Shown here piece after piece: positions 15,322 through 22,598 of a stretch of 48,452 nt of DNA. The notes under the pieces are model-generated. The model searched no databases. It saw only the letters and a program-made list of their open reading frames with translations, and was not told the DNA's origin. Within the stretch, counting starts at the first letter, position 1. Every line of letters starts with the position of its first letter. Source of the DNA: a virus; IMG/VR virus record IMGVR_UViG_3300045950_000325, positions 1-48,452 of that record; one strand, written 5' to 3'. Position numbers and translations under genes: made by a program.

Positions 15322-16088
15322 TGCTGGACTATAATCGCCGTCCCAGCTTCGCCGACCGGGTCAACGCCGCCGTCGATCGGGCGCTCACCGCCGATCAAGC
15401 CACGCGGCCGCCCCGCGACTATCTCGGCGGCTCGCGCCTCGGCCATGCCTGCGAGCGCGCCCTGCAGTTCGAGTTCACTTCGACGCCGAAGGACGAGGAT
15501 CAGGAGTTCACCGGGCAGGCGCTGCGCATCTTCGCCATCGGCCACGCGCTCGAGGATCTGGCCGTCGCCTGGCTGCGCGGCGCGGGCTTCGACCTATACA
15601 CCCGCAAGGGCAACCGGCCCGATGGCGGCCAGTTCGGTTTCTCGGTCGCTGGCGGGCGCATCCGCGGTCATGTCGACGGGATCGTCGCCGCCGGGCCCGA
15701 AGGCTTCGGTCTCGCCGTTCCCGCGCTCTGGGAATGCAAGACCATGAACGCGAAGAATTGGCGCGCCTGCGTCAAGGACGGCGTGACGAAGTCGAAGCCG
15801 GTCTACGCCGCCCAGATCGCGGTCTATCAGGCCTACATGGAAGGAACGGTCCCTGGCATCTCGGCCGCGCCCGCGCTCTTCACCGCGATCAACAAGGACA
15901 CCGCCGAGCTGCACCACGAGCAGGTCGCCTTCGACGCTGATCTCGCGCAGCGCATGTCCGACCGGGGCGTCCGGATCCTGCAGGCGACCGATGCGGGCGA
16001 GCTGTTGCCCCGTATCGGCACCAATCGCGACTTCTTCGAATGCCGCTTCTGCCCATGGGCCGCGCGCTGCTGGGGGCTGCCCGGATGA
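15321..16088 (+). CDS. PD-(D/E)XK superfamily nuclease (RecB/Cas4-like)
   Basis: 255-aa nuclease. 'GGSRLGHACERALQFE' near residue 35 is the N-terminal signature of RecB/Cas4-like phage exonucleases. The catalytic core has 'GHVDGIVA' (Asp) near residue 117 and 'WECKTMNAKNW' (E-C-K, the D/ExK) near residue 138. The C-terminal 'FECRFCPWAARCWG' supplies cysteines that may hold an iron-sulfur cluster or zinc. Likely an exonuclease working with the Sak4-like ATPase, equivalent to an Exo/Bet pair. Its start and stop both overlap neighbours (TGATG and ATGA), placing it firmly in the replication operon. Confidence 0.87.
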   Translation: MLDYNRRPSFADRVNAAVDRALTADQATRPPRDYLGGSRLGHACERALQFEFTSTPKDEDQEFTGQALRIFAIGHALEDLAVAWLRGAGFDLYTRKGNRPDGGQFGFSVAGGRIRGHVDGIVAAGPEGFGLAVPALWECKTMNAKNWRACVKDGVTKSKPVYAAQIAVYQAYMEGTVPGISAAPALFTAINKDTAELHHEQVAFDADLAQRMSDRGVRILQATDAGELLPRIGTNRDFFECRFCPWAARCWGLPG

Positions 16089-18478
16089 GCAACGCGCCCG
16101 TCGAGCCGCCCGATCCACCCCAGACACTTGAGGATGCGCCCATGACCGCCGATTACGAAGACCGCTCCGCCCCGCCCGACGCATCGACGGGCAATCTCGT
16201 CTACTTCAACCCCTGGCGGGATTTCAACGATGCCGCCCCGACGGCCGATGTCTTCGGCGACGAGCCCGACCCCGAGCAGATCACCCAGTTCATGGAGGTG
16301 GTCTTTGGCTACTGCGACGGTCTGATCCCGGTGCGCAGTTTCATCGACAAGGGGCAGGGCATCGACGGCCGCCCGCACAACATCTGGATCGAGGCCGAGG
16401 CGGGTGTTGCTGGAAAGATGGCCACCTTCGCCACATGGGCCTCGCGTGAGGGGGCCGCAGTCTATGTCATCCCCGGCACGGTCGCCGCAGTCGGCCATGC
16501 CAAGGCGGCGGAAATCCTGCAGATGCAGGCCGTGGTCGTGGACATCGACAGCGGTGACATCGCCGCCAAACGCGCCCATCTGGAGCGCCACCTCGGGCCG
16601 CCCACCATGGTTGTGGAAAGCGGCGGTGTCACGGCCGAGGGGCAGCGCAAGGCCCATGTCTGGTGGAAACTCACCGAGCCCGCCGAGGGCAGCGACATCG
16701 CCCGTGTGACGCGCCTGCGCGGCGACATTGCCGCCAAGGTCGGGGGCGACATGCATTTCCGCTCGGCCCACCAACCGATCCGGGTGGCTGGGTCTGTCTA
16801 TTACAAGAACAACCTCAAGACGCAGGTCCGGATCGTCGAACTGAACGCGGGCCTCGAGCGGGATCTGGGAGAGTTCATCGAGGCCGTGGCCGACATGCCT
16901 CCTGCACCCGGGATCAGTCTGGCCCCGGATTTCGCCACGCTGGGCAAGCCCCGCCTCGACGATGTGCTGGTGACTCCGGTGCGCGAGGGCGGGCAGGACG
17001 AGTGGTCCCGTTTCGAGGGCGCCTCGGCGGCGATCGGCCATTTCATCCGCATGGTCCACGAAGGCCGGATGTCGAAGGACGAGGGCTGGCAGGCGATCTG
17101 TGGCTACAACGCCGCCATGCTGCGGCCCCAGTGGCCGGTGGAGAGGCTCAAGCGCGAGTCCGAGCGCCTCTGGGCGATCCATGTCGAGAATCATGGACCA
17201 CCGCTGATCCGGCTCGACAGCGCAGCACCTGTGCCGAATGAACTGCCCTCATTCACGCTGGGTGCGCTACTCGACGACCAGAGCCCGATGCCCGCCGACA
17301 TCATCGCGCCGCGCGTCCTGACGCCTGGGGGGCTTCTGGTTCTTGGCGGCGCGCCCAAGGTCGGCAAGAGCGATCTCTTGATTTCCTGGCTCGTGCACAT
17401 GGCGGCGGGCCAGCCATTCCTCGGCTTCACTCCGCCACGGCCCCTGAGAATCTTCTACCTGCAGGCGGAGATCCAGTATCACTATCTGCGGGAGCGCATG
17501 CAGCAGGTGACGCTGCCCGCGAGGCTTCTGATCGCCGCCCGCGACAACCTGGTTGCCACGCCAAAGCTGAAGATGCTGCTGGACACCGAGGGCAGCGTGC
17601 GCGTGGCGCAAGCTATCCGGCATGCTTTCCCGGGCGATCCTGTTGACATCATCTGCATCGACCCCATCCGCAATCTCTTCGACGGCGGCCCGGACGGCGG
17701 CGGCGAGAACGACAACGCCGCGATGATGTTCTTCCTGAAGGACCGAGTCGAGGTTTTGCGCGACCACGTCAATTCCGACTGCGGCGTGATCCTCGTCCAC
17801 CACACCAAGAAGCTCTCGAAGCACCAGGTGAAGGAAGATCCGTTCCTCGCCCTCTCGGGCGCCAGCGCGCTCCGGGGCTTCTACACCACCGGCCTGATCC
17901 TGCACCGGCCCGAGGAGGACTCGACCCAGAGGCGGCTCGAGATCGAGCTGCGCAATGGCCCCGCGCTGCCCGCGAAGCTGGTGGACAAGGTCAAGGGCAC
18001 ATGGGTCGAGATCAACCCGATGAACGAGCGGCTTGTGCGCCCCGAAGTCGGCGCGAAGCATGACGCCGAGCGCGATCGCAAGCGGGACGTGATCCTCTCG
18101 ATCCTGCTCGAGGAGGCGGCCGAGGGGCGGCTCTACACCATCAACCAGTTCGCCGAGGCCTTCGAGAACAAGGGCGGTCTGGGCGGCAAGGACACGATCC
18201 GCGACCGGATCGCCGTTCAAGCCACCAAGGGGGCGATCAAGTTCATCCGCGACGGCGCCCCCTACGGGCTTGGGCCGTCGCGGTCGCGCTTCGGGTACCT
18301 CTGCGTCGAGGGGATGGTCATGCCCACGGGCGGCGAGGATGTCGATCCAGCGACCGGCGAGGTCACAGCCGCCAGCATCGCAGTGCTGCCCACCCACTAC
18401 AAATCGCCGCAGACCGGGGCGCTGCTCGAGGTCGAGAACCCGCATGTCTGGGTCTATCCGGAGGGGGAACGGCCATGA
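16085..18478 (+). CDS. Primase-helicase fusion (RepB-like primase plus AAA_25/RepA-like helicase)
   Basis: 797-aa replication protein from ATG 16085 (ATGA overlap); an alternative Met at 16142 would drop 19 residues. The N-terminal half has the archaeo-eukaryotic primase look: 'AVVVDIDSGDIAAKRAHLE' near residue 155 carries the hDhD motif, with 'ESGGVTAEGQRKAHVWWKL' and 'SAHQPIRVAGSVYYKN' after it. The C-terminal half is a RecA-type helicase: Walker A 'GGAPKVGKSDLL' near residue 420, Walker B 'VDIICIDPIRNLF' near 520, and 'GVILVHHTKK' near 565. The last 120 residues are a winged-helix-like region. It should prime and unwind at the phage origin, and a repeat-rich noncoding segment starts immediately downstream. 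Confidence 0.85.
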   Translation: MSNAPVEPPDPPQTLEDAPMTADYEDRSAPPDASTGNLVYFNPWRDFNDAAPTADVFGDEPDPEQITQFMEVVFGYCDGLIPVRSFIDKGQGIDGRPHNIWIEAEAGVAGKMATFATWASREGAAVYVIPGTVAAVGHAKAAEILQMQAVVVDIDSGDIAAKRAHLERHLGPPTMVVESGGVTAEGQRKAHVWWKLTEPAEGSDIARVTRLRGDIAAKVGGDMHFRSAHQPIRVAGSVYYKNNLKTQVRIVELNAGLERDLGEFIEAVADMPPAPGISLAPDFATLGKPRLDDVLVTPVREGGQDEWSRFEGASAAIGHFIRMVHEGRMSKDEGWQAICGYNAAMLRPQWPVERLKRESERLWAIHVENHGPPLIRLDSAAPVPNELPSFTLGALLDDQSPMPADIIAPRVLTPGGLLVLGGAPKVGKSDLLISWLVHMAAGQPFLGFTPPRPLRIFYLQAEIQYHYLRERMQQVTLPARLLIAARDNLVATPKLKMLLDTEGSVRVAQAIRHAFPGDPVDIICIDPIRNLFDGGPDGGGENDNAAMMFFLKDRVEVLRDHVNSDCGVILVHHTKKLSKHQVKEDPFLALSGASALRGFYTTGLILHRPEEDSTQRRLEIELRNGPALPAKLVDKVKGTWVEINPMNERLVRPEVGAKHDAERDRKRDVILSILLEEAAEGRLYTINQFAEAFENKGGLGGKDTIRDRIAVQATKGAIKFIRDGAPYGLGPSRSRFGYLCVEGMVMPTGGEDVDPATGEVTAASIAVLPTHYKSPQTGALLEVENPHVWVYPEGERP

Positions 18479-18544
18479 TCGCCCCCGCAGATCGCTTCGC
18501 GCAGAATTGCGCAGCGGCCAGTTTGAACCAGATGCGGGGCCTTG

Positions 18545-18705
18545 CCGAAACTGCCCCGCCATCCGTTCGCGAACATGCGCAAACGCCCGCTGTGATCAGT
18601 TTCGGCCCGCTTCCGAAACTGCCCCTTCAGGATTGCGCTCGGACCGCAACGGCTACGCTGCACCCAGTTTCGGCCGGGGCGGCCGCAGTCGCACTCCCGA
18701 AACTG
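18545..18705. repeat. Array of CAGTTTCGG motifs in alternating orientation
   Basis: Five exact copies of CAGTTTCGG or its complement occur: 18545-18553 (minus), 18597-18605 (plus), 18613-18621 (minus), 18665-18673 (plus), 18697-18705 (minus). A degenerate CCAGTTTA lies at 18743-18750. Copies 1 and 3, and 2 and 4, are each exactly 68 bases apart, so the block is two diverged 68-base units. Copies 2/3 and 4/5 face each other as inverted repeats. This is iteron-like and lies right after the primase-helicase gene: a candidate replication origin or binding array. Confidence 0.65.
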
Positions 18706-18749
18706 GAATTCCCGTTTTCTGTCAGTGTGTTGCTGCGGTTTTCCAGTTT

Positions 18750-18818
18750 AGGGGGTGAAACCACCCCCTACGGGGGTGGGGGAGAACGCCGCACGCGGGT
18801 TCTCCCACGCCCACCCCC
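18750..18818. repeat. Overlapping GC-rich hairpins downstream of the motif array
   Basis: AGGGGGTG (18750-18757) can pair with CACCCCCT (18762-18769), or CCACCCCC (18761-18768) can instead pair with GGGGGTGG (18772-18779), so the two stems exclude each other. A third, larger stem pairs 18772-18787 with GTTCTCCC (18799-18806) and CCACCCCC (18811-18818), with a 4-base bulge. An AGGAGG follows at 18819-18824. No T-tract is present, so a simple terminator is unlikely. Consistent with origin structure or an RNA switch ahead of the resolvase gene. Confidence 0.6.
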
Positions 18819-18946
18819 AGGAGGTTTCGCGCGCGTGGTCTGTCCTCGCCCGAACCACCTGATCCGACGACGGCGGCCCCGTACCGCCAAGCACCAGACC
18901 GCCGTCGTCTTCCACCCGAGCAGCCAACCAGAAGAGGAGACCACCC

Positions 18947-19483
18947 ATGGCTGACCTGACTCTCGCCACACACCGCCGCGAGGCAATCCCCGATCTGCCA
19001 CCCGCCGTCCGGACCAACCGCGCGATGCTGGCGCTCGACCTCGGCACCGCCACGGGCTGGGCGCTGCATGGCATCGACGGGCTGATCACCTCCGGCACGG
19101 TGTCCTTCCGCCCCGGTCGGTTCGATGGCGGCGGCATGCGGTATCTCCGCTTCACCAACTGGCTGACCGAAATCGACCGGCTGTCCGGGCCCGTCGCCGC
19201 CATCTGGTTCGAGGAGGTCCGCCGCCACGCGGCCACCGACGCGGCCCATGTCTATGGCGGGCTGATGGCCACGCTGACCGCATGGGCCGAACTGCGCGGC
19301 ATTCCCTACGAGGGCGTCCCGGTCGGCACGATCAAGCGCCACGCCACCGGCAAGGGCAACGCTCCCAAGGAGGCGATGATTGCCGCGGCCCGCGCCCGGG
19401 GGTTCAGCCCCGCCGACGACAACGAGGCCGACGCCATCGCGATCCTGCTCTGGGCGCTGGAGACCCAAGGGGGCCTGCAATGA
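18947..19483 (+). CDS. RuvC-like Holliday junction resolvase
   Basis: 178-aa endonuclease of the RuvC/RNase H fold expected to cut branched DNA made during phage replication and recombination. Acidic residues are in the expected places: D31 in 'LALDLGTATGW', E89/E90 in 'WFEEVRRH', and D158/D162 in 'ADDNEADAIAI'. A conserved Lys-rich segment 'KRHATGKGNAPKEAM' precedes the last motif, as in RuvC-like phage proteins. A GAGGAG site lies upstream of ATG 18947. Its stop overlaps the next gene (ATGA). Close to RuvC in function, but a phage paralogue rather than the chromosomal gene, with no ruvA/ruvB beside it. Confidence 0.87.
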   Translation: MADLTLATHRREAIPDLPPAVRTNRAMLALDLGTATGWALHGIDGLITSGTVSFRPGRFDGGGMRYLRFTNWLTEIDRLSGPVAAIWFEEVRRHAATDAAHVYGGLMATLTAWAELRGIPYEGVPVGTIKRHATGKGNAPKEAMIAAARARGFSPADDNEADAIAILLWALETQGGLQ

Positions 19484-19677
19484 GGCGGTTTCCCCGTGGC
19501 TATGGCGGCGAGCGCCGCAACCCCGAACAGGTCAAGCGCGACGGCTGGAAGGAGCAACGCGTGTTCGCAGTTTCCCTTGACGACCAGAGACTTACTTGGC
19601 CTGAGCGGGAGCTGGTGAGGCAACTCGGCGAGCGTCTCTATGGCGCGCGCCCACAAAATCGAGAGGTTCAGAAATGA
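19480..19677 (+). CDS. Small basic hypothetical protein
   Basis: 65-aa basic protein ('RFPRGYGGERRNPEQVKRD', 'TWPERELVRQLGERLYG') starting at ATG 19480, which overlaps the resolvase stop, and ending in a TGA that overlaps the next ATG. The overlaps on both sides and the clean codon usage support a real gene. I do not recognise a family. High Arg/Lys content suggests nucleic-acid contact, but this is only a guess from composition. Confidence 0.72.
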   Translation: MRRFPRGYGGERRNPEQVKRDGWKEQRVFAVSLDDQRLTWPERELVRQLGERLYGARPQNREVQK

Positions 19678-20102
19678 CCCATTGGACACCAGCCGACGTG
19701 GAGGCGCGGCTCTCCGAGGCGGGGATGATCCTGCGCCGTCTGCCGGAGCCCCGGCGCAACGGATACTTCAGCACATGGCCAGAGATCGTCCACGGTTTCG
19801 CCGACAAGGTGGGCCAGGAGCCGAAGCCCATGCGCGTCTCGCCCTCGCCACGGGACATCGCGCGGATGGAGGAGACGCTGACCTGGACGAACTGCCTCGA
19901 GCCCATCGACGGCAAGATCGTCTGGATGAAGGCGCATGACGAGCGCTGGAAGAACATCTGCTGGCACGTCGGTCTCTGCCACGCCGCTGCGCATCAGCAC
20001 TGGCGCTACGGGCTGTCGCTGATCGCGCTGAACCTCAACAGGCAGCCCTTCAACCGAAAACTGCCGATCCTCGAGATCATCAAGCTGGCGCGCAGCCTGT
20101 AG
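19674..20102 (+). CDS. DUF6362-like phage protein
   Basis: 142-aa protein, last gene of the early plus-strand operon. The opening 'WTPADVEARLSEAGMILRRL' with 'GYFSTWPEIVHGF' and the later 'ICWHVGLCHAAAHQHWRYGL' and 'SLIALNLNRQ' match a phage family I know as DUF6362. The C-terminal third looks like a helix-turn-helix ('RWKNICWHVGLCHAAAHQHW'), so a DNA-binding role is possible. ATG 19674 overlaps the previous stop and has GAGAGG upstream. Ends with TAG, showing that TAG is read as stop in this phage. Confidence 0.75.
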   Translation: MTHWTPADVEARLSEAGMILRRLPEPRRNGYFSTWPEIVHGFADKVGQEPKPMRVSPSPRDIARMEETLTWTNCLEPIDGKIVWMKAHDERWKNICWHVGLCHAAAHQHWRYGLSLIALNLNRQPFNRKLPILEIIKLARSL

Positions 20103-20139
20103 GAAAGTCTCGTGTAGAGGGTTTTCGCGCAGACAAAAA

Positions 20140-20181
20140 CGCCTCTCCCGGGCTAGAAAGTGGATAAGCTCGGGAGAGGCG
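20140..20181 (-). terminator. Strong hairpin, terminator reading leftward
   Basis: CGCCTCTCCCGGGCT (20140-20154) pairs with AGCTCGGGAGAGGCG (20167-20181), a 15-bp stem with one G-U position and a 12-base loop. On the minus strand the stem is followed by TTTTTG, a classical Rho-independent terminator. It would stop transcripts coming leftward from the SRAP gene and may also slow rightward early transcripts. Confidence 0.75.
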
Positions 20182-20523
20182 CGCGCGGCGCAGCCCCGAA
20201 CGAAACCATCCTTTCGTTGGCGGGGCGCGCTAATAAAGGAAAGGCGCTGATCCTTTCCTTGTGGGCCGCTGTCCGCCCCCGCCACCCCCCCCCTCAGACG
20301 ACTTCGCGGTTCCTTCCTGGCGATATTCGTATGCTGGCGGGCGAAGCGCGGCGCATCGCTAGCGACAGGGCCGGATTTTTGGGAAGCCACCCCAGCCGGA
20401 AGCCACCGCGCAAGATGAGATAACAGCGCCATAACAGAGACTTGCAGGGTGGACTCCGGGGTGGATATCCTGGACTCCGGAATCCACCGCTGCTGGACTC
20501 CACCGGCCGGGAGCCACCTGCTC
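20182..20523. other. Gene-free gap with two more hairpins and a short repeat
   Basis: No gene is supported between the early operon and the SRAP gene. The gap holds a hairpin AACGAAA/TTTCGTT (20199-20205 with 20212-20218, extended by CCCCG/CGGGG) and a 9-bp hairpin AAGGAAAGG/CCTTTCCTT (20236-20244 with 20252-20260). There are also three copies of TGGACTCC at 20450-20457, 20471-20478 and 20494-20501. Meaning of the TGGACTCC repeats is unknown. Confidence 0.6.
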
Positions 20524-21189
20524 TCACACCTCGATGGGCTCGATCAGGCTCGCATCGTCGTTGCGAACCGAGCCGACGGCGCGGCCGACTTCGTGCCATG
20601 TCAGGCCATCAAGCGGCAGCCGCGGCACCTCTACACCGACCACCCCCGACAGCCAATCGGGCAGCGTCTCGGGTGCAATCAGCAACGGCATGCGGTCGTG
20701 GATCGCCGCCACCGGCCCGCGTGCGGGTTCGGTGATGATGGTGCAAGTCAGCCCCTCGAAGTCGGGCAGGCGCACCTCGGAGCAGAGCCCGGCCATCAGC
20801 AGCGCCGGCGCGTTGCCGGTCGGATGGATGTAATGCGGGTGCGTGCCGTCAGGGAGCTGCTGCCACTCGTAGTAGCCGCTCGCCAGCACGGCGCAGCGCT
20901 GGTGGCGCCATGCATCGCGGAAAGCGGGCTTGCGTGCCGCCTCTTCGACGCGGGCGTTGAAGGTGCTGGCCTTCCAAGTGGCGAGCGGGCTGCGATACCA
21001 GCCGGGGATGAGCCACCAGCGGGCCAGCGCACCCTCGGGGCCTTCCTCCCCTGTTCGGACGATCGGCACCATTGCCGTCGGCGCCACGTTGTAGCGGCTG
21101 GAGATCACCCCTTGGGGCGCGCTCGCCAGCGTCAGCCAGGATCGGAACTCGGCCCAGCTCATTTCTGCGAGCGTGATGCGTCCGCACAT
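20524..21189 (-). CDS. SOS response-associated peptidase family protein (SRAP, YedK/HMCES-like)
   Basis: 221-aa SRAP protein. The start is fixed by the catalytic Cys: the family begins Met-Cys-Gly, and ATG 21189 gives 'MCGRITLAEMSW', with the Met removed so that Cys2 is the active N-terminal residue. Further signature positions are 'YNVAPTAMVP', 'FNARVEEAARKPAF' (Asn), 'SGYYEWQ' (Glu) and 'IHDRMPLLI' (His). The known role is covalent capture of abasic sites in single-stranded DNA. Convergent with the early operon and divergent from the methylase gene. In a prophage with its own replication and methylases it may protect replicating phage DNA. Confidence 0.93.
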   Translation of the reverse strand: MCGRITLAEMSWAEFRSWLTLASAPQGVISSRYNVAPTAMVPIVRTGEEGPEGALARWWLIPGWYRSPLATWKASTFNARVEEAARKPAFRDAWRHQRCAVLASGYYEWQQLPDGTHPHYIHPTGNAPALLMAGLCSEVRLPDFEGLTCTIITEPARGPVAAIHDRMPLLIAPETLPDWLSGVVGVEVPRLPLDGLTWHEVGRAVGSVRNDDASLIEPIEV

Positions 21190-21224
21190 CGACAATGCCC
21201 TCCCGCGCGCCCTGAAGGGTAGCG

Positions 21225-21258
21225 CATCCCGTCCGGGAACTTGAGCCCGAACGGGATG
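21225..21258. promoter_or_regulatory. Inverted repeat between divergent SRAP and methylase genes
   Basis: CATCCCGT (21225-21232) pairs with ACGGGATG (21251-21258), continued by CGGG (21234-21237) with CCCG (21246-21249) after one mismatch; loop is 8 bases. Located 20 bases before the methylase ATG in the intergenic gap shared with the divergent SRAP gene. Could be an operator or an RNA hairpin in the methylase leader. No T-tract follows. Confidence 0.45.
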
Positions 21259-21278
21259 AAGTTCAGCAAGGAACCCTC

Positions 21279-22598
21279 ATGACCCTCGCCTTCGCCCCCG
21301 AGCGGATCGAGCAATGGCCGCTGTCGCGCCTGCAGCCCTACGCGAAGAACGCCAAGCTGCATGGCGCTGACCAGGTCGCGAAGATCGCCGCCTCCATGGC
21401 CGAGTTCGGCTGGACCGTGCCCTGCCTCGTGGGTGAGGACGGTGAGCTGATCGCCGGCCATGGCCGGGTGCTGGCCGCGACGCAGCTCGGGCTGCTTGAG
21501 GCGCCGGTGATCGTTCTGGGCCATCTGACCGAGGCACAGCGCCGGGCGTATCGGATCGCAGACAATAAGTTGACCGAACTTGGAAGCTGGGATGAGGCGG
21601 CTCTGTCGGCCGAGCTGAACGAGTTGCTGGCCGAGGATCTCGACCTGTCGCTGGTCGGGTTTTCCGACGGCGAGTTGGACAAGCTGCTGGCCTTCGTGCC
21701 GGAGGGCGACGGTGACGATGCTGGCGGCGCCAGCGTGCCGCCGGTGACCATCCCGGAGCCGCCGCGCAACCCGGCGTCGCGCAGCGGCGATCTCTGGATC
21801 CTCGGCACCCACCGTCTGCTCTGCGGCGACTCGACCAGCCGTGACGATGTGCGCCGCCTGATGAACGGCGAGCGGGCGATCCTGTTCGCGACCGATCCGC
21901 CGTATCTCGTCGACTACGACGGGTCCAACCATCCGACGCGCAACAAGGACTGGTCGGCGTCCTACGGCACGACCTGGGATGACAGTTCGCAGGGGGCCGA
22001 GCTTTACGACGGCTTTATCGCCGCCGCCGTGGCCGAGGCGATCACCGAGGACGCCGCCTGGTACTGCTGGCACGCCTCGCGCCGCCAGGCGATGCTGGAA
22101 GCTTGCTGGGAAAAGGCCGGAGCCTTTGTCCATCAGCAGATCATCTGGGTGAAGGACCGCGGGGTTCTGACCCGGTCGCATTACCTGTGGAAGCACGAGC
22201 CCTGTTTCATGGGCTGGCGCCGCCCGAACCGACCGCCGAAGGTCGCCGATCAGACACTGCCCTCGACCTGGGAGATGCCCAGCTTCGCCAAGGACGAGCG
22301 GCCCGACCACCCGACGCCGAAACCGCTCGACGCCTTCGGCATCCCGATGCGCCAGCATGTGGCGCGGGGTGGGCTCTGCTATGAGCCCTTCTCCGGCTCG
22401 GGCTCGCAGATCATGGCGGGCGAGGCCAATGGCCGCCGCGTCTTCGCGATGGAGATCAGCCCGGCCTATGTCGATGTCGCGGTGGAACGCTGGCAGGCCG
22501 AGACCGGCCGCGAGGCGATCCTCGATGGCGATGGCCGGACCTTCGCAGCCGTGAAGGCCGCGCGGTTGGGCGACAGCACCGATCACGCTGCTGCCTGA
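21279..22598 (+). CDS. ParB-like nuclease/DNA methylase fusion (N4/N6 adenine or cytosine methyltransferase)
   Basis: 439-aa two-domain enzyme. Residues 1-130 are a ParB/Srx-type domain ('SRLQPYAKNAKLHGADQV', 'GHGRVLAATQLG', 'RIADNKLTELGSWDE'). The rest is a beta-class DNA methyltransferase: motif IV 'TDPPYLVDYDG' near residue 207, 'HPTPKPLDAFGIPMRQH' near 345, and motif I 'YEPFSGSGSQIMAGE' near 370, the IV-before-I order of beta-class enzymes. Such ParB-methylase fusions are common in phages and probably protect phage DNA from restriction. The target sequence is unknown. An AAGGAA ribosome-binding site precedes the ATG, and the final TGA overlaps the next gene's ATG (TGATG). Confidence 0.92.
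   Translation: MTLAFAPERIEQWPLSRLQPYAKNAKLHGADQVAKIAASMAEFGWTVPCLVGEDGELIAGHGRVLAATQLGLLEAPVIVLGHLTEAQRRAYRIADNKLTELGSWDEAALSAELNELLAEDLDLSLVGFSDGELDKLLAFVPEGDGDDAGGASVPPVTIPEPPRNPASRSGDLWILGTHRLLCGDSTSRDDVRRLMNGERAILFATDPPYLVDYDGSNHPTRNKDWSASYGTTWDDSSQGAELYDGFIAAAVAEAITEDAAWYCWHASRRQAMLEACWEKAGAFVHQQIIWVKDRGVLTRSHYLWKHEPCFMGWRRPNRPPKVADQTLPSTWEMPSFAKDERPDHPTPKPLDAFGIPMRQHVARGGLCYEPFSGSGSQIMAGEANGRRVFAMEISPAYVDVAVERWQAETGREAILDGDGRTFAAVKAARLGDSTDHAAA

Noticed and set aside
18475-18954. 159-codon frame with an ATGA overlap after the primase-helicase
   Set aside because: Low-complexity, Pro/Arg/Gly-rich, no conserved look; most of it consists of repeat motifs and GC hairpins. Kept as noncoding, though a short translated peptide cannot be excluded.
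20160-20423. 87-codon plus-strand frame in the hairpin gap
   Set aside because: Runs through hairpin arms and a C-tract, has no ribosome-binding site and no coding character.
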